Shown: positions 25,184 to 34,055 of the stretch, one piece after another
Numbering within the stretch: position 1 is the first letter of the stretch
Layout of the letters: each line of letters opens with the position of its first letter
Source: Chryseobacterium sediminis
GTDB taxonomy: Bacteria > Bacteroidota > Bacteroidia > Flavobacteriales > Weeksellaceae
NCBI RefSeq assembly: GCF_008386505.1
Contig: NZ_VUNZ01000002.1
Coordinates: 248,001-312,000, forward strand
Length of the DNA stretch: 64,000 bases
Direction of reading: 5' to 3'
Notes under the pieces: model-generated
The model's input: only the letters and a program-made list of their open reading frames with translations
Database searches by the model: none
Told to the model about the DNA's origin: nothing
Made by a program: the position numbers and the translations under genes

Positions 25184-27016
25184 TTATTTATTCATAGACA
25201 TCAGGAATTCTTCATTATTCAGAGTTCCTTTGATGTTCTTATTTACAAATTCCATAGCTTCTACAGGGTTCATTTCAGAAAGGTATTTTCTGAAGATCCA
25301 CATTCTCTGAGAAGTTACTTCATCAAGAAGCAGATCATCTCTACGTGTGCTTGAAGAAATTAAGTCGATCGCAGGATAAATTCTTCTGTTAGCAATTTTT
25401 CTGTCTAGCTGAAGCTCCATGTTACCAGTACCTTTAAATTCTTCAAAGATTACTTCATCCATTTTAGAACCTGTATCAATAAGTGCAGTTGCAATAATTG
25501 TCAGAGATCCTCCCCCTTCAATTTTTCTTGCTGCTCCAAAGAATCTTTTTGGCTTGTGAAGAGCATTGGCATCTACCCCACCGGAAAGAACTTTACCTGA
25601 CGCAGGAGTAACGGTGTTGTATGCTCTTGCTAATCTCGTAATTGAATCCAGTAAGATGACAACATCATGTCCGCACTCAACCATTCTCTGTGCTTTCGCA
25701 AGAACAAGGTTAGCTACTTTCACATGTTTTTCAGCTGCCTCGTCAAATGTAGAAGCAATAACTTCTGCATTTACACTTCTTTCCATATCAGTAACCTCTT
25801 CCGGACGTTCGTCAATCAGAAGAACCATCATGTATACTTCCGGGTGGTTAGCTGCAATAGAATTAGCAATATCTTTAAGCAACATCGTCTTACCTGTTTT
25901 AGGTTGTGCAACGATCATTGCTCTCTGACCTTTTCCGATAGGAGCAAATAAATCTACAATTCTTGTCGAAATCGTGGAGTTGCTTCCTGCTAAATTAAAT
26001 TTTTCTTCAGGGAAAAGCGGAGTAAGGTATTCAAAAGCAACACGGTCTTTGATAAATGCAAGGTCACGTCCGTTAACTTCTGTAGGCTTTAATAGTGAAA
26101 AATATTTCTCCCCTTCTTTTGGAAGTCTTACAATTCCTTTTACAGTATCTCCGGTTTTTAAACCATAATTCCTAATCTGTGCTGTAGATACATACACATC
26201 ATCTGGAGAAGAGATATAACTGAAATCTGACGAACGTAAAAATCCGTAGTTATCCGGTAAAATTTCCAAAACACCTTCAATACTTACCAATCCATCGAAA
26301 TTAAATTCTTTTTTATGGTCATGCTGCTCCTCTGCCTTTTCAGAATGTCTGTTCTGATTTTGGTTTTGATGCTGCTGGTGTTGGTTTTGGTTTTGATTTT
26401 GGTTTTTATGTTGGTTTCCACTGTTCTGTGGATGATTGTGTCCTTTTTGAGGTCTGTTAGCCTGTTGTTGAGGAGGGTTATTCGGCTTTTCTTCAGCCTG
26501 AGCAGGCTCTTGAGATTCTGTGTTTTTTGGAGCTTCTGTTTTTTCCTGAGATACTTCTGCGTTACCAGTATTGGTAGAAACTCTTTTTCTTTTCTTTTTA
26601 GCTTGAGCTGCGGCTGATACATCTTCTGTGGTGGCCGCTACTGATACTTCTGCTTTAGGTTCTTCCTGTTTTATTTCTTCAGGAGCCGGTGCCTTTTCTT
26701 CTACTTTTTCCTCTATCTTAGGTTCTTCCGGAGCTTTCGTATTTGCTTTTGGTTTTGCTGCCGTTTTTTTCGGAGCAGCTTTTCTTACCGGGGCTTTGGC
26801 AGGTTTATCTGCTGGGGCCTCTTCAGTAGTTATACTGGTAGTTTCTGTGGCGTTGAAATAATCTTTTGCAACTTTAGGGTTAGAAGCCTGAAAGTCAAGA
26901 ATAGCAAAGATCTTGTCATTTTCATTGCTGGTTCTTGCAACTTTAACGCCCAAATCTTTTAAGATTTTAGTCAGTTCCGTTACGGATTTTGACCTTAACG
27001 TTTCTATGTTAAACAT
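25184..27016 (-). CDS. rho: Transcription termination factor Rho with long disordered insert
   Basis: A 610-residue hexameric RNA-dependent ATPase that ends transcription. Residues 1-50 are the Rho N-terminal helix bundle ([20 protein letters not shown]). Residues about 52-236 are a low-complexity insert, first Ala/Pro/Lys/Glu-rich, then Asn/Gln/His-rich (about 180-223). The RNA-binding cold-shock-like domain starts near 240 ([14 protein letters not shown]). The ATPase core has Walker A QPKTGKT (371-377) and Walker [18 protein letters not shown]. coli Rho has 419 residues, so almost the whole excess is the insert. Bacteroides Rho carries a comparable disordered region that drives phase separation. 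Divergent from the DUF4293 gene with interlocked promoters. Confidence 0.97.
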   Translation of the reverse strand: MFNIETLRSKSVTELTKILKDLGVKVARTSNENDKIFAILDFQASNPKVAKDYFNATETTSITTEEAPADKPAKAPVRKAAPKKTAAKPKANTKAPEEPKIEEKVEEKAPAPEEIKQEEPKAEVSVAATTEDVSAAAQAKKKRKRVSTNTGNAEVSQEKTEAPKNTESQEPAQAEEKPNNPPQQQANRPQKGHNHPQNSGNQHKNQNQNQNQHQQHQNQNQNRHSEKAEEQHDHKKEFNFDGLVSIEGVLEILPDNYGFLRSSDFSYISSPDDVYVSTAQIRNYGLKTGDTVKGIVRLPKEGEKYFSLLKPTEVNGRDLAFIKDRVAFEYLTPLFPEEKFNLAGSNSTISTRIVDLFAPIGKGQRAMIVAQPKTGKTMLLKDIANSIAANHPEVYMMVLLIDERPEEVTDMERSVNAEVIASTFDEAAEKHVKVANLVLAKAQRMVECGHDVVILLDSITRLARAYNTVTPASGKVLSGGVDANALHKPKRFFGAARKIEGGGSLTIIATALIDTGSKMDEVIFEEFKGTGNMELQLDRKIANRRIYPAIDLISSSTRRDDLLLDEVTSQRMWIFRKYLSEMNPVEAMEFVNKNIKGTLNNEEFLMSMNK

Positions 27017-27094
27017 ATTTATGTAAAAATGTAATTAATTGTGAGTAAGAAAAGTAAGTCCGGTGACTTTTGTTTTCAAGTACATTGTATAATG

Positions 27095-27125
27095 CAAATC
27101 TACACTTATTTTTGAATTGTGCAAA
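27095..27125 (-). promoter_or_regulatory. rho: rho promoter, full consensus
   Basis: Minus strand: TTTG (27125-27122), exactly 19 nt, TAGATTTG (27102-27095). This is the full Bacteroidota -33/-7 consensus and lies 78 nt before the rho ATG. Confidence 0.75.
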
Positions 27126-27141
27126 ATTTATGTTATTTTTG
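27111..27141 (+). promoter_or_regulatory. DUF4293 gene promoter, full consensus
   Basis: TTTG (27111-27114), exactly 19 nt, TATTTTTG (27134-27141), 18 nt before the ATG at 27160. It overlaps the rho promoter in the opposite direction. Confidence 0.75.
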
Positions 27142-27159
27142 CCAAGAATTTAATATTCA

Positions 27160-27549
27160 ATGCTACAGAGAATACAAACTATATGGACGTTATTGGCAGT
27201 TTTAGCTGCTGTTTTCCTTTTTATAACAGGACAGGATGTTGTCATTTCCGACAGTATTCCTTTACTTAATATTGGCAGTATAGTACTTGTAATCATTGGA
27301 GCATTAAGTATTTTTAGTTTCAAAAACAGAAAAAGACAAATTTTGCTGAATACCATCAGCATCATTATAAACGTTTTGTTGATTGGTGTATTGGCGTACT
27401 GGTTACTAAACTTATCCGGAGGAATTCAGTTTCCTGAGAAGGGTATTGAGCCGATTTTCCCATTAATTGCGGTAATATGTCTGCTTATTGCAAACGTTTA
27501 CATCCGCAAAGATGAGAGGCTCGTAAAATCTGTAGACAGACTTCGATAG
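27160..27549 (+). CDS. DUF4293 membrane protein
   Basis: A 129-residue inner-membrane protein with four hydrophobic segments (about 8-24, 35-53, 62-84, 98-113). The start MLQRIQTIWTLLA, the polar loop SFKNRKRQI and the C-terminal ANVYIRKDERLVKSVDRLR match DUF4293 proteins, which lie next to rho in many Bacteroidota. Function is unknown. It has its own consensus promoter and a terminator 24 nt after the stop, so it is a single-gene unit. The conserved adjacency to rho may reflect the shared divergent promoter region rather than a common job. Confidence 0.85.
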   Translation: MLQRIQTIWTLLAVLAAVFLFITGQDVVISDSIPLLNIGSIVLVIIGALSIFSFKNRKRQILLNTISIIINVLLIGVLAYWLLNLSGGIQFPEKGIEPIFPLIAVICLLIANVYIRKDERLVKSVDRLR

Positions 27550-27573
27550 CCTTACAACGATTTTTTGAGTGAG

Positions 27574-27600
27574 AACAGCTTCTTTTATGGAGCTGTTTTT
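27574..27600 (+). terminator. Rho-independent terminator
   Basis: A 7-bp stem (AACAGCT / AGCTGTT), 10-nt loop, then a T-run. Confidence 0.75.
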
Positions 27601-27711
27601 TATTTGTCTATTTATATAGTCTGTATCATCACATCAATTAATTTATGTAAATTCATTGCAACTTTTTGATCAGAACTGCGACAGATCATATAACTTAATA
27701 AAAGACGTTAA

Positions 27712-28632
27712 ATGAAAAAGCTAACATACCTTACTTTATCACTATTCTCTATATTTACTTTTGCACAGGAAGTTTCCAAAGAAAGAGTAAAAACAGTTCT
27801 TTCCACTCTCGCCTCAGATGAAATGAAGGGCCGTGAAATCGGAACTCAGGAAAATGAAAATGCAGCCAACTACATTGCCAAACTCTTCAAAGAAAATAAT
27901 CTAGAATACTGCACAGGAAAATCTTATCTGGTACCATTTGATTATAATGGGAAAACGGTATACAATGTCTGCGGTATAAAAAAAGGAAAAACAGATCAGT
28001 ATCTTGGCTTTTCAGGGCATTTTGATCATATTGGAACCAGTGATAAAAGTGGTGACAACATTTATAACGGAGCAGATGATGATGCCAGCGGAATCACGAC
28101 TCTGGTAGGTATTGCCGATTATTTTAAAAATAAAAAGCCAGAATTCTCAATGGTTTTCATGGCATTCAATGGAGAGGAGAAAGGAATGCTTGGTTCGAGA
28201 GCGATTTCAACGGATAAAAATCTGGATCACATTTATAATAAGATGACTGCTCTTTTCAATTTTGAAATGGTAGCTACAGAATCTCAATGGGGAAAAAATA
28301 CATTGTATATGACGGGAGACGGATTTTCAGATCTTGATGAACTTTTCAATAAAAATGCAGTGAACGGATTAAAACTCAATCCAGATCCATATGCGAAACA
28401 GCAACTTTTCTATCGTTCAGACAATGTCAGCTTTGTAAAAAAGAAAATTATTGCCCATTCATTCTCTACCGTTGACATGACGAAAGCCTCTCATTACCAC
28501 CACGAAAATGATGATATCAACATCGTAGATTTTGATAACATGACACAGATCATCAATAACTTTGGAAAAACTCTGGATAAACTTAATCCTAAAAATTTTA
28601 CTCCGAAGTATAATGACCAGGTGAAATTGTAA
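27712..28632 (+). CDS. Secreted M28-family metallopeptidase
   Basis: A 306-residue zinc aminopeptidase-type protein with a signal peptide (MKKLTYLTLSLFSIFTFAQ). The two-zinc site can be followed: His and Asp in SGHFDHIG, the bridging Asp in NGADDDASG, catalytic Glu-Glu in NGEEKGMLGS, a further acidic ligand in LFNFEMV, and the last His in HYHHENDD. M28 peptidases remove N-terminal residues from peptides; this one is probably periplasmic since it lacks a T9SS tail. Single-gene unit between two terminators. The exact peptide specificity cannot be read. Confidence 0.9.
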   Translation: MKKLTYLTLSLFSIFTFAQEVSKERVKTVLSTLASDEMKGREIGTQENENAANYIAKLFKENNLEYCTGKSYLVPFDYNGKTVYNVCGIKKGKTDQYLGFSGHFDHIGTSDKSGDNIYNGADDDASGITTLVGIADYFKNKKPEFSMVFMAFNGEEKGMLGSRAISTDKNLDHIYNKMTALFNFEMVATESQWGKNTLYMTGDGFSDLDELFNKNAVNGLKLNPDPYAKQQLFYRSDNVSFVKKKIIAHSFSTVDMTKASHYHHENDDINIVDFDNMTQIINNFGKTLDKLNPKNFTPKYNDQVKL

Positions 28633-28650
28633 TTAAAACATCATATAAAG

Positions 28651-28674
28651 AACCGCTGTTTAAGCGGTTTTTTT
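28651..28674 (+). terminator. Rho-independent terminator
   Basis: Stem AACCGCT / AGCGGTT, 5-nt loop, then a T-run, 19 nt after the peptidase stop. Confidence 0.85.
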
Positions 28675-28826
28675 ATTAAACAGCCACAACCTTTTATCTT
28701 TTAATACATAAATTATTTATTAAAAAATAAAGTACATTACCCCTGAGTTGTAACAAAAAGACATTTTTTGGAACATATCCATTAAAGTAAAACAGGATTA
28801 AGAACGTCTTATCTTTTAATTTTACG

Positions 28827-28834
28827 TAATTTTG
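28827..28834 (+). promoter_or_regulatory. -7 box (TAATTTTG) for the ABC exporter
   Basis: Exact TAnnTTTG match 20 nt before the ATG at 28855. No -33 TTG at usual spacing. Confidence 0.5.
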
Positions 28835-28854
28835 CTATCCAATTTTTTCATTGA

Positions 28855-30693
28855 ATGAACCAATATATTAAAATACTGAAGTTCGCAAGACCTCACCAAA
28901 AATACATCTACGGAAGTTTGTTTTTCAACCTTATGTACTCTGTATTTCAGATTGCTTCCTTAGGGACTATTCTACCGGTTTTGGGAATGCTTTTCGGAAC
29001 CATTGAGGCTAAAAAATACAGTCATCCGCCTGTTTATTCGGGAGAGATTTTAGATTTTTTCTCTTATGCAAAAGAGTACGCCAATTATTATGTTCAGAGT
29101 TTAGTAACTGAGCATGGAGCGCTTAACGTTTTGGCCTGGCTTTGCGTGATAACCGCTTTTATGTTTTTACTGAGAAACCTTTTCAGATATTTAGGTTCGT
29201 TTTTACTGATCAATTATCGTGTAGGTGTTACGCAAGACCTTCGTGGAGCGATGTACAGAAAGATTCTTTCTTTACCTGTTTCCTTTTTTACAGAAAGCAG
29301 AAAAGGGGATCTGATGTCTCGTATGTCAAATGACGTGGGCGAAGTTGAAGGTAATATTTTGGGAAGTTTGGTTGAATTAATCAATGCACCATTTATGTTG
29401 ATCAGCACATTGGTGACACTTTTCTTTTTAAGTACAGAGATGACTCTTTTCTCACTTCTGGTATTACCTGTAATGGGAACGATGATTGCTTTAATAGGAA
29501 AAAGCCTGAAAAAAGACTCTCACGAAGCTCAGAATGAAATGGGAACTATCTTCTCAATCGTAGACGAAACATTAAAGTCTACAAAGGTGATTAAGATTTT
29601 CAGTGCAGAAAAAATAATGGACAACCGTTTTATGCAGTCAATGCAGAAATGGATCAACAGCTCCATAAGATTAGGAAGAAAAAAGGAACTGGCATCTCCG
29701 ATGAGCGAATTTTTAGGTTCCGTTACTTTCTTAATTATCGCTTGGTACGGAGGAAAGCAAATTATTGTTGAACAAAGTATTTCACCGGCTGATTTCTTGG
29801 TTTTTCTGGGAATTTTCTTCCAGATTTTACCTCCTGTAAAAAGTTTGTCTCAGTCAATTTCAAATGTACAGAAGGGAGAAGCTTCTCTTGAAAGAGTTTT
29901 AGCAATTCTAGATGCTGATGTAAAAATTGACGAAATAGCAAATCCTGTTTCCATCTCAACATTAAATCATTCTATCGAATTTAATAATATTGGTTTTTAC
30001 TACGATAAAGACCATACAATTCTTAAAAACTTCTCACTTTCTATTCCAAAAGGAAAAACAGTTGCTCTTGTCGGGCAAAGTGGAAGTGGTAAAACAACAA
30101 TTGCCAATCTTTTAGCACGATTCTATGATGTTTCTGAAGGAGACATCATGATTGACGGAACTAATATTAAACATTTAAAATTAGACGAATACCGCAAGCT
30201 TTTGGGTATGGTAACTCAGGAGTCTGTATTATTCAATGATTCCGTTTACAATAATATCCTGATGGGTAAACCTGATGCAACAAGAGAAGAAGTGATTGCT
30301 GCCGCAAAAATTGCCAATGCAGACGCATTTATCACAAGGCTTCCTGAAGGATATGATTCCAATATCGGAGATGACGGTGGTAAACTTTCCGGAGGTCAAA
30401 AGCAGAGAGTTTCTATTGCGAGAGCAGTATTGAAAAACCCGCCAATTATGATTCTGGATGAAGCAACCTCTGCACTGGATACGGAATCTGAAAGATTTGT
30501 ACAGGATGCACTGGAGAAAATGATGGAAAACAGAACTTCTCTGGTAATCGCCCACCGTCTTTCAACCATTCAGAAAGCAGACTGGATTGTAGTGATGGAG
30601 AAAGGTGATATTGTAGAACAAGGAACACATCATGACCTGATTGCTAAAAAAGGAATGTATAATAAACTGGTTGAACTTCAAAACTTTGACTAA
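28855..30693 (+). CDS. ABC exporter, fused permease and ATPase (MsbA-like)
   Basis: A 612-residue half-transporter: an ABC type-1 transmembrane domain with about six helices (residues 20-330) and an ATPase domain (about 370-610). ATPase motifs are intact: Walker A VGQSGSGKTTI, signature LSGGQKQRVSIARAV, Walker B IMILDEATSALD and the switch His in VIAHRLST. This architecture exports lipids (lipid A-core for MsbA), drugs or peptides as a homodimer in the inner membrane. Without nearby pathway genes the substrate cannot be fixed. The next gene follows after 18 nt, so the two are probably co-transcribed. Confidence 0.92.
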   Translation: MNQYIKILKFARPHQKYIYGSLFFNLMYSVFQIASLGTILPVLGMLFGTIEAKKYSHPPVYSGEILDFFSYAKEYANYYVQSLVTEHGALNVLAWLCVITAFMFLLRNLFRYLGSFLLINYRVGVTQDLRGAMYRKILSLPVSFFTESRKGDLMSRMSNDVGEVEGNILGSLVELINAPFMLISTLVTLFFLSTEMTLFSLLVLPVMGTMIALIGKSLKKDSHEAQNEMGTIFSIVDETLKSTKVIKIFSAEKIMDNRFMQSMQKWINSSIRLGRKKELASPMSEFLGSVTFLIIAWYGGKQIIVEQSISPADFLVFLGIFFQILPPVKSLSQSISNVQKGEASLERVLAILDADVKIDEIANPVSISTLNHSIEFNNIGFYYDKDHTILKNFSLSIPKGKTVALVGQSGSGKTTIANLLARFYDVSEGDIMIDGTNIKHLKLDEYRKLLGMVTQESVLFNDSVYNNILMGKPDATREEVIAAAKIANADAFITRLPEGYDSNIGDDGGKLSGGQKQRVSIARAVLKNPPIMILDEATSALDTESERFVQDALEKMMENRTSLVIAHRLSTIQKADWIVVMEKGDIVEQGTHHDLIAKKGMYNKLVELQNFD

Positions 30694-30711
30694 TATTTTA
30701 ATTCAAGTAAA

Positions 30712-31059
30712 ATGAACCCTATACAAGAGTATTTCTACAGAATCGAAGAGCCTGAAAGAAGTACTCTTTTATTTTTACGTGATCGTATCTTAGCTTCAGA
30801 TCCCGAAAATATTACAGAAACATTCAGTTTTGGGCTTCCATTTATCAAGTACAAAAAGAAAATGCTGTGTTATTTTTATTACAGCAAAAAATACAGGAAA
30901 CATTATATCAGCTTTTACCACGGTGACAAACTGGATTATCCGGAGCTGATTCTGGATGGCAGAAAGAAGTTTAAAATCTTCTTAATTGATCCTGAAGAAG
31001 ATCTTCCTGTAGAATTCATATTAAGCCTTACAGAAGAGATTAAAAAGTATATAAAATAA
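30712..31059 (+). CDS. DUF1801-type small protein
   Basis: A 115-residue soluble protein of the DUF1801 (YdhG-like) type: PEERSTLLFLRDRIL-like N-terminal helix, ETFSFGLPFIKYKKKMLCYFYY, HYISFYHGDKLD and a C-terminal EFILSLTEEIKKYIK helix. The fold is small alpha/beta; the function of the family is not established. It follows the ABC exporter by 18 nt and ends at a hairpin shared with the convergent gene. Confidence 0.82.
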   Translation: MNPIQEYFYRIEEPERSTLLFLRDRILASDPENITETFSFGLPFIKYKKKMLCYFYYSKKYRKHYISFYHGDKLDYPELILDGRKKFKIFLIDPEEDLPVEFILSLTEEIKKYIK

Positions 31060-31060
31060 A

Positions 31061-31090
31061 AAACTCCGGCACGAATAATCGTGCCGGAGT
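31061..31090 (-). terminator. Terminator between convergent genes (T-run on minus side)
   Basis: An 11-bp perfect stem (ACTCCGGCACG / CGTGCCGGAGT), 6-nt loop. The minus strand continues into six T residues, so it serves the 31109-32920 gene; on the plus strand it may also slow polymerase. Confidence 0.85.
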
Positions 31091-31108
31091 CATCTTTAAA
31101 AAACTTTA

Positions 31109-32920
31109 TCATTTTGTGTTTATTCCACTGAATTCTGCCTTTTTAATTGCCCAGGCAAGAGCGTTTGCATAGAATATTGAGTTATATACATTCATTTCAT
31201 AAGCAGCTGCTCCATTGCCATAATTTGGTTTGGCAATTGGCTTATAATTAGCATCTGCATAGAACGGGCATATCGTATCTGAGGTATTTGGGGAAGTAAC
31301 TGATCCACATTGAGAGTTGAATCCACCATCTCCTACCCAGATGAAGTTTAACGTATTGTGTTTAAATGCAGTTACACGACCTACGGTTCCTGATGGTGAA
31401 GCTGTAGAGATGTTTGTATCTCCTGAATATACCGTAATTTCACTGGTAGGAAGCCCTGTTGCATACGTTGTAGAAGAAGCATCTTCTCCCCATTGCAATC
31501 CTCTGATATCTCCAAAAGGACCGTTCAATACTTCATCGTTTGTCATGGGCAGTTTATAGATAGCCCCAGCACTGTTTACACTTCCAGTGTTTACTGATCC
31601 GTCAAAAACATTTCTGAAAAGGTTCTGCATTCCGCTGTTACTTTCAGAATAAGCAACAATTACCCCTCCTTTTGCCAGATAATTCTTTAATACCTGTGCT
31701 TCTGCAGCATTCATACCCCATGCATATCCTATGACAATAATATCTACAGGATTAGCACCGGTTGTCCAGGTTGTAAGCTGTGCAGCGCTTGGACTGTCTG
31801 TACCGTCTATAATCTGGTCCCATCCTTCATATTTTACGATGCTGTTGGCCAGAGTTCCAAAATTAGCGGCAGCTTTAGTTACCATTCCGGATGGAGAAGT
31901 TCCTGACACATTATATCCACAACCATTTGGAGCCGTTCCAATGGTTAAAAGTTTTTTCTTCGGAACAACTACAATCACATTTACAGTACATGTGGTGGAT
32001 ACCCCTCCCTGGCTGTCAGAAGTAATTGTCATTGTCTTTACTGATGTAGAAGACGGCGTTCCTGTTCCGCCTAATGTTATATTCTGATTTCCTGTTGCAG
32101 TAAATGTTCCTGACCCACTGAAAGAAATTCCGTCAACAGTGTTGGTTGTAATGGTGTAACTTCCCAATGTTGAAACATTCACAGGTAAAGTAATTGTATT
32201 TGATGCCGTAAGGGCAGTCCCTACTTTATATACTCCATTTACTGTTGCACTTCCACAGCTCATGGTATATGTTCCTGCAGGACTCAATACCGCAATAGAG
32301 ATTGCCGGAGTACAGGTAACAGCAGTTCCATTCGCCTCAAGGGAGACATTGTCTGTCTGGATATTCAGAGGAATTCCCTGTCCCGGAATCTGGATCGTTT
32401 GCGTTCCTGTATTTAAAAACACTCCTGTTCCGTAAAAGTTATATCCGTTTGTTGTAGTTCCGGAAATAGTATAGTTACCTACTTTTGTAACATTGACAGC
32501 AATACTCAGGTAATTTGAATTGGTAAGCTCTTTTCCTTTTACATAGCTTCCCATTGCTTTGGAAGCGGAGCAATCTATTGTAAAAACAGATTTACCCATC
32601 TGTCCGCAAACACTTTTCCATTCATTATCTGCAAGGCTCCAGTAATTAAAACAATCTTCTGTAGTATTGTAAATCGTCAGTCCATCATCTTTGGATTGAT
32701 CGATTACAATTGCATTTCGTTGTGCTTCTGTAAGCCGTGGAATCAATATTCCTTTGTTATTGTTTCCTGAGATGACATCCAAAACAGAATTGGCATTAGG
32801 GGTTGTAGTGTTAATTCCAACAGCTCCATTATTGGCTTGTGAATAAAATTTTCCAAAGGTAAAGAGCAGTGCTATCAGCAAGACTTTGATTGGGGGAATT
32901 GTAAATTTTGTTTCCATCAT
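31109..32920 (-). CDS. Secreted repeat protein with amidotransferase-like C-terminal domain, function unknown
   Basis: A 603-residue secreted protein (signal peptide about 12-27, LLIALLFTFGKFYSQ). Residues about 30-70 have the VGINTTTPNANSVLDV pattern shared by many Bacteroidota surface proteins and phage tail-like adhesins. Two beta-rich repeats of about 105 residues follow, each with paired Cys, a G-xY-xxG-LT-SN stretch and a GxGxF motif. Residues about 325-600 form an alpha/beta region (KKKLLTIGTAPNGCGY, PVDIIVIGYAWGMN, GGVIVAYSES) that resembles class I amidotransferase-like or ThuA-like folds. No T9SS tail is visible. A dyad element and promoter lie upstream. I cannot name a function. 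Confidence 0.65.
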   Translation of the reverse strand: MMETKFTIPPIKVLLIALLFTFGKFYSQANNGAVGINTTTPNANSVLDVISGNNNKGILIPRLTEAQRNAIVIDQSKDDGLTIYNTTEDCFNYWSLADNEWKSVCGQMGKSVFTIDCSASKAMGSYVKGKELTNSNYLSIAVNVTKVGNYTISGTTTNGYNFYGTGVFLNTGTQTIQIPGQGIPLNIQTDNVSLEANGTAVTCTPAISIAVLSPAGTYTMSCGSATVNGVYKVGTALTASNTITLPVNVSTLGSYTITTNTVDGISFSGSGTFTATGNQNITLGGTGTPSSTSVKTMTITSDSQGGVSTTCTVNVIVVVPKKKLLTIGTAPNGCGYNVSGTSPSGMVTKAAANFGTLANSIVKYEGWDQIIDGTDSPSAAQLTTWTTGANPVDIIVIGYAWGMNAAEAQVLKNYLAKGGVIVAYSESNSGMQNLFRNVFDGSVNTGSVNSAGAIYKLPMTNDEVLNGPFGDIRGLQWGEDASSTTYATGLPTSEITVYSGDTNISTASPSGTVGRVTAFKHNTLNFIWVGDGGFNSQCGSVTSPNTSDTICPFYADANYKPIAKPNYGNGAAAYEMNVYNSIFYANALAWAIKKAEFSGINTK

Positions 32921-32976
32921 TTTAAAGTTATAATTGTTTAATGATTAAAATTTTTAACTAAGTCATTTAACCGTCA

Positions 32977-33005
32977 CAAAATTATCACTCACAGACAATT
33001 ACAAA
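32977..33005 (-). promoter_or_regulatory. Promoter for the secreted repeat protein
   Basis: Minus strand: TTTG (33005-33002), 17-nt spacer, exact -7 box TAATTTTG (32984-32977), 57 nt before the ATG. The dyad element lies 11 nt upstream of the -33 box. Confidence 0.6.
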
Positions 33006-33016
33006 TTAATTCTCTC

Positions 33017-33038
33017 TACGCAATACTACTCACGCGTA
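33017..33038. promoter_or_regulatory. 22-bp dyad regulatory element, copy 1
   Basis: Inverted arms TACGC and GCGTA separated by 12 nt. It lies 32 nt upstream of the -7 box of the secreted repeat protein, the place expected for an activator. Copy 2 at 35362-35383 differs at two positions. Confidence 0.6.
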
Positions 33039-33222
33039 GTAAAACTCACAAAATCACAACAGATTACAATCATATATCAATACAAACAAAAAGGTGAGTT
33101 ATTTAATTTAATTCAATAATAAATTCAAAAAATTATAGCCAATCAAACATACAAACCACTATCAGTTATTTATTAAAAATAATAATTCAATTAAGCCACA
33201 TGAAACGCAATAGTATATCATT

Positions 33223-33543
33223 TCATATTTTAAAAACAGTTTTCCATTTGGCAATCGTATTTCTGCTTATTTTAAAATGACATCCGAGCTGAAAATTGGT
33301 AAGTCTGTTTTTTTTCTGGTATCTGAGAATTTCCAAAATAGATTCTTCATCATAAGAGCGGAGTCTTTGGTTATTGAATCCAACCGCATATTCCGGTTCA
33401 CCAAAAATCAATTGATTAAACTTTAGAATATCAATCGCTGAATGTAATCTTTCCAGCTTAAACCTGATGGTGGTATCTATCAGCTTTTCGGGAAACTTTT
33501 CTTTAAGAATATCGGTATAAATCTGTTTATAGTCAGGTATCAT
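33223..33543 (-). CDS. Small helix-turn-helix protein, second of a pair
   Basis: A 106-residue protein. The C-terminal half (ESILEILRYQKKNRLTNFQLGCHFKISRNTIAKWKTVF) reads as a helix-turn-helix of the transposase/Mor-like type; the N-terminal half is helical (MIPDYKQIYTDILKEKFPEK). It begins 1 nt after the stop of the preceding gene, so the pair is surely co-translated. Similar pairs labelled transposase or HTH protein recur in Chryseobacterium and relatives as far as I recall. There is no DDE catalytic domain, so a DNA-binding regulator is more likely than an active transposase. Confidence 0.6.
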   Translation of the reverse strand: MIPDYKQIYTDILKEKFPEKLIDTTIRFKLERLHSAIDILKFNQLIFGEPEYAVGFNNQRLRSYDEESILEILRYQKKNRLTNFQLGCHFKISRNTIAKWKTVFKI

Positions 33544-33544
33544 A

Positions 33545-33958
33545 TTATCGTTTTTTCATCCATTTGTATAAGGTTGTTTTGGGAATCTTATATCTTTCAA
33601 CAGCATCATTAGCCGTCATTGTTCCCATCTCTATTTTTTCAAGTATAAAATCCTTTACCTCCTGAGTATAGATACTTTTTCTAAAAACGATGGCGCTTTC
33701 CTTTTCTCTAAACACATTATCAATTCTTGACTGGGGAGCATACAAAACCAGATGACCTGTATAAAATCTAAAGAAATCAAATTTTAAAAGCTTACACCAT
33801 TTCAACAGAATATCCGTATCAATGCTTTTTGCCTGATACATCATTTCGATATCACTTTCTGCTCTGTCTAAAAATCTGGAGATTCTTTCTATTGAAATCT
33901 GATGTTCCTCTACCTTGGATCTGATCAGGATTCCAATATGAATGTTCTTAATATTCAT
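33545..33958 (-). CDS. Small helix-turn-helix protein, first of a pair
   Basis: A 137-residue protein starting MNIKNIHIGILIRSKVEEH at 33958; an ATG-less extension to 33997 is less likely. The N-terminal 60 residues (SIERISRFLDRAESDIEMMYQAKSIDTDILLKWCKLL) resemble a lambda-repressor-like HTH, and the C-terminal end (VKDFILEKIEMGTMTANDAVERYKIPKTTLYKWMKK) a second transposase-type HTH. Two DNA-binding modules without a catalytic domain argue for a regulator. A third, degenerate dyad element lies about 57 nt upstream. The product is one nucleotide from the next HTH gene. Confidence 0.6.
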   Translation of the reverse strand: MNIKNIHIGILIRSKVEEHQISIERISRFLDRAESDIEMMYQAKSIDTDILLKWCKLLKFDFFRFYTGHLVLYAPQSRIDNVFREKESAIVFRKSIYTQEVKDFILEKIEMGTMTANDAVERYKIPKTTLYKWMKKR

Positions 33959-34014
33959 CACAATATTTTTAAGTAAAAATATTGACAAGAAAAACAAAAA
34001 ATACCATCAACCGG

Positions 34015-34036
34015 TACTCAACACTACGTATAAGTA
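34015..34036. promoter_or_regulatory. 22-bp dyad regulatory element, copy 3 (degenerate)
   Basis: Arms TACT and AGTA at the same overall length as copies 1 and 2, about 15 of 23 positions identical to copy 1. It lies 33 nt upstream of a near -7 box (TATTTTTA, 33981-33974, minus strand) before the HTH pair. Confidence 0.4.
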
Positions 34037-34055
34037 ATAAAAATCGGAATTTTGT

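Larger units (their letters stand above)
32921..33222. other. Non-coding interval with promoter and dyad element
   Basis: About 300 nt without a gene. It holds the minus-strand promoter at 32977-33005 and the 22-bp dyad at 33017-33038. The remainder (33040-33222) is very AT-rich, and I see no gene, RNA or terminator with a T-run. Confidence 0.6.

Noticed and set aside
26315..26622. Long open frames on both strands within the rho low-complexity region
   Set aside because: They arise from the repetitive codons of the disordered Rho tract; composition is extreme and they overlap a certain gene.
33223..33997. HTH gene pair as an insertion sequence
   Set aside because: No catalytic DDE domain, no terminal inverted repeats and no flanking direct repeats visible; kept as regulators.
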